Shown here: positions 53,101-61,408 of the stretch, piece by piece
How the letters are laid out: every line of letters begins with the position of its first letter
Numbering within the stretch: the stretch's first letter is position 1
Source: Belnapia arida
GTDB lineage: Bacteria; Pseudomonadota; Alphaproteobacteria; Acetobacterales; Acetobacteraceae
Assembly (NCBI RefSeq): GCF_016773205.1
Contig: NZ_JAETWB010000006.1
Coordinates: 1 to 64,000 of the forward strand
Direction: 5' to 3'
Length of the DNA: 64,000 nucleotides
The notes under the pieces: generated by a model
Database searches by the model: none
What the model was told of the DNA's origin: nothing
Seen by the model: the letters and a program-made list of their open reading frames with translations, nothing else
Position numbers and translations under genes: made by a program

Positions 53101-53908
53101 CAATGTCCGCCAGCGCGGCCGCCTGCCGCCCGGCGTCATCCCCCCGGCGCCGCAGCCCACGACCAAGTCCGGCCCGCCCGCCGCCGCCGCGCCGCCACTG
53201 AACCTCGCGGTGAAGGTCAGCGCTCGCCGCGTCTTCATCCGCGGCCGCGGCCTCGAGGTGGAGATGGGCGGCGCCATCAACGTCGGCGGCACCGTCGCCG
53301 CCCCGGTCCCGTCCGGCAGCCTCAACCTGGTCCGCGGCACGCTCAACATCCTGACCCGCACGCTGACCTTCAGGCGCGGCACCATCGGCTTCAACGCCGG
53401 CACCGTCGTCCCGCAGCTCGACATGGCGGCGGAAGCGACGGCCAGCGCCACGACCATCACCGTCAACGTGACCGGCCCGGCCAATGCCCCTCAGATCGGC
53501 TTCACCTCCACCCCCGAGCTGCCACAGGACGAGGTGCTCGCGCGCCTGCTCTTCGGCCGCGCCACCAGCAACCTCTCGCCCTTCGAGATCGCCCAGATCG
53601 CTGCCGCCGTCGCCCAGCTCACCGGCATCGGCGGCTCCGGCGGCGGCCCGCTCGACCGCGTCCGCAGCGCCCTCGGCCTCGACCGCCTCGGCGTCAGCGG
53701 CGCCCAGGGCAATACCGCCGGCGCCACGGTCGAGGCCGGCCGCTACGTCGCGCCCGGCGTCTTCCTTGGCGTCCGCCAGGGGACGAATGGCGGCCAGACC
53801 GGCGTCGGGGTCCAAGTAGAGATCACCCCCCGCATCAAGGTCGAGGGGCAGACCGCGACAGGCCCCGCCGGCGACCGCATCGGCCTCTCCTACGAGCTGG
53901 AATATTGA
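50111..53908 (+). CDS. tamB: Translocation and assembly module protein TamB
   Basis: This 1265-residue inner-membrane-anchored protein has an N-terminal signal anchor (WLKWLLGALALLILLPVLAVIGALAWI), a long repetitive beta-helical region spanning the periplasm, and a C-terminal DUF490/TamB domain (about residues 930-1265, with 'GTLNILTRTLTFRRGTIGFN', 'LARLLFGRATSNLSPFEIAQIAAAVAQLTG' and 'GISVE'-like final strands). Partner of TamA. The start two bases after the tamA stop matches the family; an upstream open frame in tamA is a shadow. Confidence 0.93.
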   Translation: MRWLKWLLGALALLILLPVLAVIGALAWINTESGSAFLARQAEGFVPGLHIEGLHGPLPGHLGFTRLAYADAAGEWVVLEDGRINLDLKALLSRTLRVERVEAARVALARLPAGGETAPAEPQPPSDTVLPHLPQLPVAVELNRLAIQRIELAQPVLGQAAAFALDGEARLAAGDLTAKLDLKRLDAPLTAALTLALTPGADRLAARLTLDEAPGGLIADFIPPSEGGWDNAPLQVTLNLDGPASGAALDLKASLGQQVALSSSGTVRATPDGRYGATLQGEARAGPLLPETIRPLAIPLAFALDADLPPDQRLALRKLELTLPAGRVAASGTADLGTEALDLRLDLALAASTRFGPLLPAGLAWQGLTAEAHVTGTMVKPAFALTATSEALATGVPQADAVLGPAPRLALNAALPGPAFDATLDAANGRLAAKGTVAEPIALDATLSLPRLEVLGAGSEGALEATVRATGKLGDPDLTISAHSGRIAAAGRVLEGLALDAQVATPASAPRGTAQLRATLDGLPVALDFRGRPDGQAVEIEAAEARLGPARFTATGRLDTTAKLFAGTARLEAADLAPFGRLAGLAGLAGRLALDATLDPRDGVQGFDLKLDVPRLAYAGQQGNLAATVAGTPAALDWTVRGKTTQGELSGRGRLAAAAGAYRLDLAALQAEAQGETLRLSTPARITYGADGGIDISNLALAIGNGGRVQAAGRWGPERTDLGVTIAALPLALAQRFAPDLKPQGMITGEVRATGPVARPEIRARLNGTGIGLGADWARGLPTVTLRAEGSMVGTATEARAEIAAGPAGTVIATARLPRGFDLDSPLVASLDGSLNLAPLAGPFLAAGADRVAGRLALALRVEGSLGTPRLGGRATLTGGDYRNPTTGVRLSEIGGIITGEGTRLVIERLEGKTLGGGTIGLRGNIDAGAPGLPADLVLTARNARPVASDLGTATIGADITVKGPITGGGTVAGEVRIEQAELRVPEKLPANVPTLANVRQRGRLPPGVIPPAPQPTTKSGPPAAAAPPLNLAVKVSARRVFIRGRGLEVEMGGAINVGGTVAAPVPSGSLNLVRGTLNILTRTLTFRRGTIGFNAGTVVPQLDMAAEATASATTITVNVTGPANAPQIGFTSTPELPQDEVLARLLFGRATSNLSPFEIAQIAAAVAQLTGIGGSGGGPLDRVRSALGLDRLGVSGAQGNTAGATVEAGRYVAPGVFLGVRQGTNGGQTGVGVQVEITPRIKVEGQTATGPAGDRIGLSYELEY

Positions 53909-53952
53909 CGCTCTGAGTCGCAGCGACGTGATTAACCGTCCTGATGCAGCCG

Positions 53953-53971
53953 ATAGTAACGCGGCTTATAT
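53953..53971. promoter_or_regulatory. Possible MarR operator
   Basis: ATAGTAA-cgcggc-TTATAT is an imperfect inverted repeat in an AT-richer patch just upstream of the preferred MarR start (53980). MarR/EmrR regulators usually autoregulate through such sites. The symmetry is imperfect, so this is tentative. Confidence 0.3.
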
Positions 53972-53979
53972 TCACCGGC

Positions 53980-54435
53980 GTGACTACCGCCCCGAATGAT
54001 GACCTCCTCCTCCTGTTGACCGATGTGGCGCGGCTCATCCGCACCATGGCGGACCGTGTCGCCCGCGCGCATGGCATGACCCGCGCCCAATGGGTGATCC
54101 TGGTCCGGCTGCGGCGGCATGACGGCCTGACCCAGCGCGAGCTGGCCGAGCTGCTGGAGGTTGAGCCCATCACCGTCGGCCGCCTGGTCGACCGCTTGGC
54201 CGCACGCAACCTGATCGAGCGCCGCGCCGACCTGAGCGACCGCCGCGTGTGGCGCCTGCACCTGCGGCCCGAGGCGGCGCCGGTGCTGGCCGAGATCGAC
54301 GAGGCCAAGGCCGCCTTCGACGCGACCACCACCCGCAACCTGCCCGAGGCCCAGCGCGCCGCGGTGCGTGATGCCCTGCTGCTGATGAAGTCCAACCTGC
54401 TGGCCGGCGAGACAGACGCCGACTTCGCTGCCTGA
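53980..54435 (+). CDS. MarR family transcriptional regulator (EmrR-like)
   Basis: A winged-HTH repressor of 151 residues from the GTG at 53980. An ATG at 53944 in the same frame would add 12 residues, but those codons (ATA, GTA, CTT, ATA) are atypical for this genome and overlap a likely operator. Motifs are 'ARAHGMTRAQWVILVRLRRHDGLTQRELAELLEVEPITVGRLVDRLAARNLIERRADLSDRRVWRLHL'. It precedes emrA by 10 nt, so it probably represses the efflux operon and is released by a toxic ligand. Confidence 0.88.
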   Translation: MTTAPNDDLLLLLTDVARLIRTMADRVARAHGMTRAQWVILVRLRRHDGLTQRELAELLEVEPITVGRLVDRLAARNLIERRADLSDRRVWRLHLRPEAAPVLAEIDEAKAAFDATTTRNLPEAQRAAVRDALLLMKSNLLAGETDADFAA

Positions 54436-54445
54436 GAGTAGCCCC

Positions 54446-55534
54446 ATGCCCGAAGGTTCGCTCCGCATCGAGAAGCCCGAGACGGAAGCCGGCCCCGCCC
54501 CGCCGAAGCGCCGCCGCTGGCTGCGCCTGGCACTGATGCTCGGCGGCGTCCTCGCCGTCGTCGCCGGCTCCGGCCTGTTTTGGCTGAACGGCGGCCGTTA
54601 TGCCGGTACCGACGACGCCTATGTCCAGGCCGACCGGCTGATGCTGGCAACCGACGTCTCTGGCATCGTCCAGCGCATCGCCGTGCATGAGGGCGACCGG
54701 GTGACGGAAGGCCAGGTCCTGGTTCAGCTCGACTCCGCCCCCTTCCACCACGCCCTCGACCAAGCCCGGGCGCAGCTCCAGCAAACCTCGCTCAGCCTCG
54801 CCGCCATGCAGGCCGACTACCAGCGCATGCTGCGCGACGCCGCGGCGCAGGAAGCTGCCGTCACCCTAGCCCAGGCCACCTTCGACCGCGCCGCTCAGAT
54901 CGTGAACAGCGGTGCCGTCACCCGCTCCGCCTATGACCAGGCACGCTACGGCCTGCAGCAGTCGCAGCAGCAGCTCGAATCGCTCCGCGCCCAGGCCAGG
55001 GTCCAGCTGGCCAGGCTCGGCGGCAAACCGGACCAACCGGTCGAGCAACACCCGGACTACCTCGAAGCCGCCGCCCGTCTCGCCGAGGCGCAGCGCCAGC
55101 TCGACCACACCACGCTTCGCGCGCCCTTCGCCGGCACCGTGACGCAGGTCTCGACGCTACAGCCTGGCCAGTACCTCGCGGCCGCCTCACCCGCCTTCGC
55201 CCTTGTCTCCTCCGATCGCATCTGGGTGGACGCGCTGCCGAAGGAGACCGACCTCACCCATGTGAAGCCGGGCGACACCGCGACCGTCACCATTGATACC
55301 TATCCCGGCATCACGTGGAAGGCCGTGGTCGAGAGCATAAGCCCTGCCTCGGGCTCCACCTTCAGCGTGCTGCCGGCACAGAACGCCTCGGGCAACTGGG
55401 TGAAGGTGGTACAGCGCATCCCCGTCCGCATCCGCGTCGAGCCGCAAGACGGCGCGCCGCCGCTACGCGCCGGGATGAGTGCCGTCGTCTCCATCGACAC
55501 CGGCCACGAGCGGCATCTGTCCGACATCTTCTAG
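54446..55534 (+). CDS. emrA: HlyD-family membrane fusion protein (EmrA-like)
   Basis: This 362-residue periplasmic adaptor has an N-terminal membrane anchor ('LALMLGGVLAVVAGSGLFWL') and 'GTDDAYVQADRLMLATDVSGIVQRIAVHEGDRVTEGQVLVQLD' (lipoyl half). A long alpha-helical hairpin (about residues 95-200) follows, then 'TLRAPFAGTVTQVSTLQPGQYL' (second lipoyl half) and a beta-barrel domain. It links the EmrB-type transporter to an outer-membrane channel for efflux of hydrophobic drugs. No TolC-type gene is adjacent. Confidence 0.93.
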   Translation: MPEGSLRIEKPETEAGPAPPKRRRWLRLALMLGGVLAVVAGSGLFWLNGGRYAGTDDAYVQADRLMLATDVSGIVQRIAVHEGDRVTEGQVLVQLDSAPFHHALDQARAQLQQTSLSLAAMQADYQRMLRDAAAQEAAVTLAQATFDRAAQIVNSGAVTRSAYDQARYGLQQSQQQLESLRAQARVQLARLGGKPDQPVEQHPDYLEAAARLAEAQRQLDHTTLRAPFAGTVTQVSTLQPGQYLAAASPAFALVSSDRIWVDALPKETDLTHVKPGDTATVTIDTYPGITWKAVVESISPASGSTFSVLPAQNASGNWVKVVQRIPVRIRVEPQDGAPPLRAGMSAVVSIDTGHERHLSDIF

Positions 55535-55592
55535 TTCTCCCCACGACACCGCTGCGCGACGTCCCGGGAGCCCCACCAGGTCAGACATTCCA

Positions 55593-57122
55593 ATGAGCGA
55601 GCAAGCGGTGCCGCATCGCGGCATCATCACCGTCTGCGCCATGGTGGCGACGCTGATGCAGGCGCTGGACGGCACCATCGCCAATGTCGCCCTGCCCTAC
55701 ATGCAGGGCGGCCTGGCCGCGACCTCTGACCAGATCACCTGGGTGCTGACCAGCTATATCACCGCGGCCGCCATCCTGACCGCGCCGGTCGGCTTCCTCG
55801 TCACTCGCTTCGGCAGGCGCGCGGTCTTCCTCGCCTCCGTCGGCGGCTTCACCCTCGCCTCCGTCGCCTGCGGCGCGGCGCAGTCGCTCGAGCAGATGGT
55901 GGTCTTCCGCCTGTTGCAGGGTGCCTTCGGCGCCGCGCTGGTGCCGCTCAGCCAATCGACCATGCTGGACATCTACCCGGCAGAGCAGCGCGGCTCTGCC
56001 ATGGCGATCTGGGGCATGGGCGTGATGGTCGGCCCGATCCTGGGCCCGACCCTCGGCGGCTACCTGACAGAGAATCTGAACTGGCGCTGGGTCTTCTACG
56101 TGAACCTGCCCTTCGGCATCCTGGCGCTGCTCGGGCTGATGTTCTTCCTGCCAAAAGGTGAGTCGCGATCCGGCCGCCGCTTCGACTGGTTCGGCTTCGG
56201 CGTCCTGGCGCTCGGCGTCGGCGCCCTGCAGATCATGCTCGACCGCGGCGAGCTGCTGAACTGGTTCGGCTCCACCGAGATCATTGTGGAAGCCGTGCTC
56301 GCCGGGCTCGGCCTCTACCTCTTCCTTGTCCACATGACGACGGCGGAGCGTCCCTTCATCCCGCCGCGCATCTTCCGCGACCGAAACTTCGCCGCTGGGC
56401 TCGGCATCATGTTCGCGGTCGGCGCCATCCTCTTCGCCACCTCGGCCCTGCTCGCGCCCTACCTGCAGACGCTCGGCAACTACCCGGTCTTCACCGCCGG
56501 CCTGGCGATGGCGCCCCGGGGCTTGGGCACCATGGCCGCGATGTTCGTCGCCGGCCGGCTCGCCAGCCGCTTCGACCCGCGCAAGGTCATGGCGATTGGT
56601 GTGCTGATCCTTGCCTGGACGCTCTGGGAGATGACCGGCTGGACGCCCGATGTCTCGATGCGGACGCTGGTCACCGCGACCATCCTCCAGGGCGTGGGCC
56701 TCGGCTTCGTTTTCATCCCGCTGAACCTCGTCGCCTTCGCGACCCTCGACCCGGTGATGCGCACCGACGGCACCTCGCTCATCAGCCTGCTGCGCAACCT
56801 CGGCAGCGCCATCGGCATCTCGGCGATGTCGGCCATGCTGACGCGCAACACGCAGATCGTGCACTCCGACCTGGCGATGCATGTCTCGCCGCTGAACCGG
56901 GTCTTCGACATGCCGGCGATTCACCGGTGGTGGGACCCCTCCACCATCCCCGGCGCCGCGCTGCTGAACCAGGAGATCACGCGCCAGGCCAGCATCATCG
57001 CCTATGCCGACGACTACTGGCTGCTGATGATCCTGGCGCTGGCGATGCTCGTCCTGCTGCCGCTGATGAAGCGCCCGCCCAAGGCCGCCGCGCCCGACCC
57101 GGCGCATGCGGCGATGGACTGA
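55593..57122 (+). CDS. emrB: DHA2 family MFS efflux transporter (EmrB-like)
   Basis: This 509-residue proton-driven multidrug exporter has 14 membrane helices. It has the DHA2 start 'CAMVATLMQALDGTIANVALPYMQG', motif A-like 'FLVTRFGRRAVFLAS', motif C 'GMGVMVGPILGPTLGGYL', and 'NWRWVFYVNLPFG'. The start at 55593 is the family start; the frame upstream overlaps emrA out of context. It follows emrA with 58 nt between and completes a MarR-EmrA-EmrB operon. Confidence 0.94.
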   Translation: MSEQAVPHRGIITVCAMVATLMQALDGTIANVALPYMQGGLAATSDQITWVLTSYITAAAILTAPVGFLVTRFGRRAVFLASVGGFTLASVACGAAQSLEQMVVFRLLQGAFGAALVPLSQSTMLDIYPAEQRGSAMAIWGMGVMVGPILGPTLGGYLTENLNWRWVFYVNLPFGILALLGLMFFLPKGESRSGRRFDWFGFGVLALGVGALQIMLDRGELLNWFGSTEIIVEAVLAGLGLYLFLVHMTTAERPFIPPRIFRDRNFAAGLGIMFAVGAILFATSALLAPYLQTLGNYPVFTAGLAMAPRGLGTMAAMFVAGRLASRFDPRKVMAIGVLILAWTLWEMTGWTPDVSMRTLVTATILQGVGLGFVFIPLNLVAFATLDPVMRTDGTSLISLLRNLGSAIGISAMSAMLTRNTQIVHSDLAMHVSPLNRVFDMPAIHRWWDPSTIPGAALLNQEITRQASIIAYADDYWLLMILALAMLVLLPLMKRPPKAAAPDPAHAAMD

Positions 57123-57141
57123 CGCAGCATGGGCGGCGGCC

Positions 57142-58152
57142 CTACTCGGCCGCCGCCGCCTCCATCACCTTCTCCCAGGCCGGGTTTACCAGCGGGCACC
57201 CGGCCCCGAGCCGCGCCCGCGCCGCGTGGTACTCCCGCCGCCACCGCGCTACCACATCGCCCGCCGGCTCCACCGCCTTCACCGCGCCGATCCCCTGCCC
57301 GGCGCCCCAAATGTCCTTCCAGCGCTTCTTCCGGTCGGAGCTGAAGTCCATCTTGCTCGGGTCGCTTTGCGGCAGGTTGTCGGGGTCGAGGCCGGCCCGC
57401 CTCAGGCTCGGCTTCATGTAGTTGCCGTGCACGCCGGTGATGAGGTTGGTGTAGATGATGTCCTCCGCCCCGCACTCCAGCATCATCTGCTGATAGTCCG
57501 TCTGCGCCCGCGCCTCCTGCGTGGCGATGAATGCGCTGCCCGCATAGGCGAAGTCGGCGCCGAGCGCCTCCGCCGCCAGCACGCTCCGCCCGTTGGCGAT
57601 GGCACCCGACAGCGCGATTGGCCCGTCGAACCAGGCCCGCGTCTCCTGCACGAAGCCGAAGGGCGAGAGCGCCCCCGCATGCCCGCCCGCGCCGGCGCAG
57701 ACCAGCACCAGCCCGTCGGCGCCCTTGTCGACCGCGCTATGGGCGAAGCGCTGGTTGATCACGTCGTGCAGCACGTAGCCGCCATAGGAATGCACCGCCT
57801 GGTTCACCTCCGGCCGCGCGCCGAGCGAGGTGATGATCAGCGGCACCTTGTGCTTCACGCAAATGGCAAGGTCATGTTCCAGCCTGTCGTTCGACTTGTG
57901 CACGATGAGATTGATGGCGAATGGCGCCGCCGGCCGGTCCGGATGCCGCGCATCATGCGTCGCAAGCCTTTCCTTGATCTCGATCACCCATTCTTCGAAC
58001 TGCTCTGCCGGCCGTGCATTGAGCGACGGCATGGCGCCGATGATCCCCGCCATGCATTGTGCGACGACGAGGTCGGGGACGGAGATGATGAAGAGCGGCG
58101 AGCCGATGAGCGGCAGCGAGAGCCGGCCCTTCAGGAATTCGACGAGCGACAT
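57142..58152 (-). CDS. Nitronate monooxygenase
   Basis: This 336-residue FMN-dependent oxidase of the nitronate monooxygenase (2-nitropropane dioxygenase) family oxidises alkyl nitronates such as propionate 3-nitronate. It has 'LIGSPLFIISVPDLVVAQCMAGIIGAMPSLNARP', 'FAINLIVHKSN', 'GLVLVCAGAGGHAG', and 'IALSGAIANGRSVLAAEALGADFAYAGSAFIATQEA'. The start at 58152 is the family start; upstream frame inside the hydratase gene is a shadow. It is 14 nt downstream of the enoyl-CoA hydratase gene, so the two are an operon. Confidence 0.93.
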   Translation of the reverse strand: MSLVEFLKGRLSLPLIGSPLFIISVPDLVVAQCMAGIIGAMPSLNARPAEQFEEWVIEIKERLATHDARHPDRPAAPFAINLIVHKSNDRLEHDLAICVKHKVPLIITSLGARPEVNQAVHSYGGYVLHDVINQRFAHSAVDKGADGLVLVCAGAGGHAGALSPFGFVQETRAWFDGPIALSGAIANGRSVLAAEALGADFAYAGSAFIATQEARAQTDYQQMMLECGAEDIIYTNLITGVHGNYMKPSLRRAGLDPDNLPQSDPSKMDFSSDRKKRWKDIWGAGQGIGAVKAVEPAGDVVARWRREYHAARARLGAGCPLVNPAWEKVMEAAAAE

Positions 58153-58166
58153 GCGGGGCTCCTCCT

Positions 58167-58964
58167 TCAGCGCTTCTTCAGCACATTGGCCATGATGGCC
58201 TGGGTCTCGGCGGTCTGGAGCTGCGCGGCGAGGATAGTCCTCTCCTCCTCCATCCGCTCGAGCAGGATGGCATGGTGCTGCCGCAGCAGCCGCCGGGTCA
58301 GCCGCATCGCCTCGGGCGGCTTCGCCGCCAGAACAGCGGCCGTCGCCCGCGCATTCGGCAGCAGCTCTGCGCGGTCCATGATGCGGTTGACGAAGCCCAT
58401 CTCCCGCGCCGCCTCGGCGCCGAAGAACTCGCCGAGCAGCATCAGCTCCGCCGCCTTCTGCCGCCCCACCATCCAGGGTACGATCATCGAGGAGCCAAGC
58501 TCCGGCACCAGCCCGAGATCGACGAAGGGCATGCGGAACCGCGCCTCCGGCGCCGCATAGACGATGTCGCAATGCATCAGCATGGTGCAGCCGATGCCGA
58601 TGGCGAGGCCAGGTACCGCGGCGACGATCGGCTTCTCGTAATTCGCCAGGCCGTAATAGAAGCGCTTGCTCGGCGGCGGGGCGTTGGGGTCCTCAGGCGT
58701 GCGGTTCTGGAACTCGCCGATGTCGTTCCCGGCGCAGAAGACCTCGCCCGCGCCGGTCAGCAACAAGCAGCGCACGGCGGGGTTAGCAGCACTCTCCTCG
58801 ATCGCCGATGCAAGACCGGCATACATGGTCCGCGTCAGCGAATTCTTCTTCTCCGGCCGCGCGATCACCACGGTGCAGACCCCATCGGCAACCGAGACTT
58901 CGATGTTCTCAACTGCGGCGCCTGAATGCTGCGTTTTTAAAGGTTTGGCGTCGGCGTTCGGCAT
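58167..58964 (-). CDS. Enoyl-CoA hydratase/isomerase family protein
   Basis: This 265-residue crotonase has 'VCTVVIARPEKKNSLTRTMYAGLASAIEE', oxyanion hole 'GAGEVFCAGNDIGEF', and 'IVAAVPGLAIGIGCTMLMHCDIVYAAPEARFRMPFVDLGLVPELGSSMIVPWMVG' with the catalytic-region Glu. The last part (KPPEAMRLTRRLLR) is typical of crotonases. GGGAGG precedes the ATG at 58964. It is first in an operon with nitronate monooxygenase, divergent from a LysR gene. Confidence 0.92.
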   Translation of the reverse strand: MPNADAKPLKTQHSGAAVENIEVSVADGVCTVVIARPEKKNSLTRTMYAGLASAIEESAANPAVRCLLLTGAGEVFCAGNDIGEFQNRTPEDPNAPPPSKRFYYGLANYEKPIVAAVPGLAIGIGCTMLMHCDIVYAAPEARFRMPFVDLGLVPELGSSMIVPWMVGRQKAAELMLLGEFFGAEAAREMGFVNRIMDRAELLPNARATAAVLAAKPPEAMRLTRRLLRQHHAILLERMEEERTILAAQLQTAETQAIMANVLKKR

Positions 58965-59278
58965 GGCTTCGTACCTCCCATTGGTACCCAAGCACATCCC
59001 TCGTCGTTGCACAAAAGGCCCCAACCGCCCGGACCCTCAGCGGGGGTGCCTAAGATGCTTTTGGGAGAAGGCTACGGGTTTCGATAGTTGCTAAATCTAC
59101 TCTTCACGAATGGCGCGGATCGTGATCCGCTCGCCCCTGTTGGGAAGCAGGCCGGGACGACGTCCGCGGTCGGAAGCGCAGCTCCGACACGCACGCCACC
59201 GCCCAGCGGCACGTTCACATAAGCTGGTGCAGTCGTTACCCTCGAAGGTTGGACAGCCTGAGGCGGGGGAAAGAGGTC
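58965..59278. promoter_or_regulatory. Divergent intergenic region with a perfect dyad
   Basis: This 314-nt gene-free stretch lies between the divergent enoyl-CoA hydratase and LysR genes. It contains GCGGATC-gt-GATCCGC (59115-59130), a perfect 7-bp inverted repeat with 2-nt spacer, and an AT-richer patch (around 59085-59105) that could hold promoters. Position fits control of the hydratase operon by the LysR protein. Confidence 0.45.
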
Positions 59279-60169
59279 ATGGACCGTTGGCAGGCCATGC
59301 GGATCTTTGCGAAGGTCGCCGAAACGGCGAGTTTCGCGGAGACCGCCCGTCTGTTGCACATGAGCGCCCCGGCCGTGACCCGCGCGGTGGCTGCCCTCGA
59401 AGGAGCCATCGGCGCCCGGCTGCTGGTCCGCACCACCCGGTCCGTAAAGCTCACGGAGGCGGGCAGCCGCTACCATGAAGACTGCCGACGCATCCTTGCC
59501 GATATCGTCGAGGCGGAGGCCGCGGCTGCCGGCTCCTACGCGACGCCGTCCGGCACCCTCACCGTGACGGCATCCGTCCTTTTCGGCCAGATGCATGTGC
59601 TGCCCATCCTGACCGACTACCTCGACAGCTATCCGACCATGTCGGCGCGGACGCTTTTCGTCGACCGTCCTGTCAGCATCGTCGAGGAAGGCATCGATGT
59701 CGCGGTCCGCATCGGGCATCTCTCGGATTCCGGGTTCACGGCCGCCAGGGTCGGCACGGTCCGACGCGTCATCTGCGGCTCGCCCGCCTACTTTGGGAGG
59801 CATGGCATCCCGGCGACTCCGCAGGACCTGAAGCACCACCGCATCGCCATGTCGACGGGCGCCTGGGCGTCGCCGGAATGGAGGTTCTCGCAGGATCAGC
59901 GCGTGACGGTCCATCCCGTGCTGCAAAGCAATACGAACGAGGCCGGCATCGCCGCTGCCCTGGCTGGCTGGGGGCTGACGCGGGTCCTTCAATACCAGAT
60001 CGGCCCTGCCCTGCTCGAAGGCCGCTTGCAGGTCGTACTCGCCGACTACGAGGAGCCGCCGCTGCCCATCCACGTCTTGTATCCCGAGGGACGTCAGGCG
60101 CCGGCGAAGGTGAGGACGTTTGTCGACCTGGCGGTGACGCGGTTGCGCGCGAACAGGCTGCTCAACTGA
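59279..60169 (+). CDS. LysR family transcriptional regulator
   Basis: This 296-residue LysR protein has the HTH at about residues 4-62 ('WQAMRIFAKVAETASFAETARLLHMSAPAVTRAVAALE', 'RTTRSVKLTEAG') and a substrate-binding domain of the CrgA/AaeR-like group ('DYLDSYPTMSARTLFVDRPVSIVEEGIDVAVRIGHL'). AAAGAGG precedes the ATG at 59279. It is divergent from the enoyl-CoA hydratase-nitronate monooxygenase operon and is the likely regulator. Confidence 0.92.
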   Translation: MDRWQAMRIFAKVAETASFAETARLLHMSAPAVTRAVAALEGAIGARLLVRTTRSVKLTEAGSRYHEDCRRILADIVEAEAAAAGSYATPSGTLTVTASVLFGQMHVLPILTDYLDSYPTMSARTLFVDRPVSIVEEGIDVAVRIGHLSDSGFTAARVGTVRRVICGSPAYFGRHGIPATPQDLKHHRIAMSTGAWASPEWRFSQDQRVTVHPVLQSNTNEAGIAAALAGWGLTRVLQYQIGPALLEGRLQVVLADYEEPPLPIHVLYPEGRQAPAKVRTFVDLAVTRLRANRLLN

Positions 60170-60267
60170 AGACCGCCTGACCGAGATCCCGGCGGCCTTG
60201 GCGGAGTGCGGCGTGGCGCTGGTCTTCGCTCGGCAGGCGGTTGGCAACGTCGCGCAATCTGGGAGAG

Positions 60268-60304
60268 GTGAAAAAGAAAGGGGAAAGGCTTTGCCTTCCC
60301 CCTT
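60268..60304 (-). terminator. Rho-independent terminator of rpsD
   Basis: A 12-bp stem with one A-C mismatch (60278-60289 with 60293-60304) and a 3-nt loop is followed on the minus strand by a T-rich run (TTTCTTTTT, complement of 60271-60279). It lies 46 nt after the rpsD stop. This is the clearest intrinsic terminator in the window. Confidence 0.85.
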
Positions 60305-60350
60305 ACAACACCTTCAAAGCATGGAAGCTTCCGCTGCTTCCAGCGCATCC

Positions 60351-60968
60351 TTACCGCGAGTAGAACTCGACGACCAGGTTGGGCTCCATCTGCACCGGAT
60401 AGGGCACGTCGGAGAGCTTCGGAGCCCGGACGAAGCGGCCACGCATGGCGCGGTGGTCGATCTCGATGTACTCTGGCACGTCGCGCTCGCCGTTCTGCAC
60501 GGCGTCGAGCACGACGGTCATCTGCTTCGACTTCTCCTTCACCTCGATCAGGTCGTTGTCCTTGACCTGGTAGGAAGAGATGTTGAGGCGCTTGCCGTTC
60601 ACCAGCACATGGCCATGGTTCACGAACTGCCGCGCCGCGAAGGGCGTGACGGCCAGCTTCATGCGGTAGACCACGCAGTCGAGCCGGCGCTCGAGCAGGG
60701 CGATGAGGTTCTCGGAGGTGTCGCCCTTGCGGCGCACCGCCTCCTCGTAATACTTGCGGAATTGCTTCTCGCCGATATTACCGTAATAACCCTTCAGCTT
60801 CTGCTTCGCCATAAGCTGGACGCCGAAGTCCGTCGGCTTCTGCTTGCGGCGGGCGCCATGCTGGCCAGGGATGGTCTCGCGCTTGTTGATCGGGCTCTTG
60901 GCCCGGCCCCAGAGATTGACCCCAAGGCGGCGGTTGATCTTGTACTTGGATTCGAGGCGCTTGGTCAT
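60351..60968 (-). CDS. rpsD: 30S ribosomal protein S4
   Basis: This 205-residue protein is of standard alphaproteobacterial length. It has '[36 protein letters not shown]' at the N terminus, the S4 RNA-binding domain (about residues 95-155: '[42 protein letters not shown]'), and the usual C-terminal '[10 protein letters not shown]'. S4 nucleates 30S assembly by binding 16S rRNA. It is a single-gene unit here, outside any ribosomal operon, with its own terminator. Confidence 0.97.
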   Translation of the reverse strand: MTKRLESKYKINRRLGVNLWGRAKSPINKRETIPGQHGARRKQKPTDFGVQLMAKQKLKGYYGNIGEKQFRKYYEEAVRRKGDTSENLIALLERRLDCVVYRMKLAVTPFAARQFVNHGHVLVNGKRLNISSYQVKDNDLIEVKEKSKQMTVVLDAVQNGERDVPEYIEIDHRAMRGRFVRAPKLSDVPYPVQMEPNLVVEFYSR

Positions 60969-61174
60969 AGGCTCATGCGTTCCGCCCCGGTTTCCGGATG
61001 CGGCCTTCCGCTAGCGATGTTGTCCCGGTAGGCCCAGGCCCGGTACGGGCAAGGGCGGGCGCGCAGCGATCCAAGTTCCCTTGGGCTGCGTCCACGTTCC
61101 CAGGAAGAGGCGGGCCTATAGAAGCGGAGGGGGTAGCTTGTCAAACCCTCGCTTCGGGGCCTAATGCCCATCCC

Positions 61175-61387
61175 ATGGTGACACGTGCGGAAGTCCTCAT
61201 CCTCGGCCTGACCGCCGGCGTGGTCGGCAGCCTCGTCGGCGGGCTTATGCTCGGCATCGGCCTCGGCCTCGTTGTGCAGAACGTGCATATGGGCTGGCTG
61301 CTGGTGCTGCCCGCGGCACCGGTGGCAGGCCTCCTCGGCTATGCCCTGGCCCGGAAGCTGGCGAATCGGCTGCCGAAGCCGCAATGA
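61175..61387 (+). CDS. Small integral membrane protein
   Basis: This is a 70-residue hypothetical with two predicted membrane helices ('VLILGLTAGVVGSLVGGLMLGIGLGLVV' and 'WLLVLPAAPVAGLLGYALA') and a basic C terminus. The first helix is rich in GxxxG. I do not recognise a family. There is no clear ribosome-binding site before the ATG at 61175, so the start is tentative. It is followed after 21 nt by the SnoaL-like gene on the same strand. Confidence 0.55.
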   Translation: MVTRAEVLILGLTAGVVGSLVGGLMLGIGLGLVVQNVHMGWLLVLPAAPVAGLLGYALARKLANRLPKPQ

Positions 61388-61408
61388 CCGCAATCGGGAG
61401 GCCAGACG

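Noticed and set aside
50081-53815. Long minus-strand frames opposite tamB
   Set aside because: Shadow frames in GC-rich DNA; tamB is supported by its signal anchor, length and C-terminal domain.
61021-61080. Direct repeat CCCGGTA and GGCC pairs upstream of rpsD as an S4 autoregulatory leader
   Set aside because: Only a 7-nt direct repeat in GC-rich sequence; no pseudoknot-like structure could be made out by eye.
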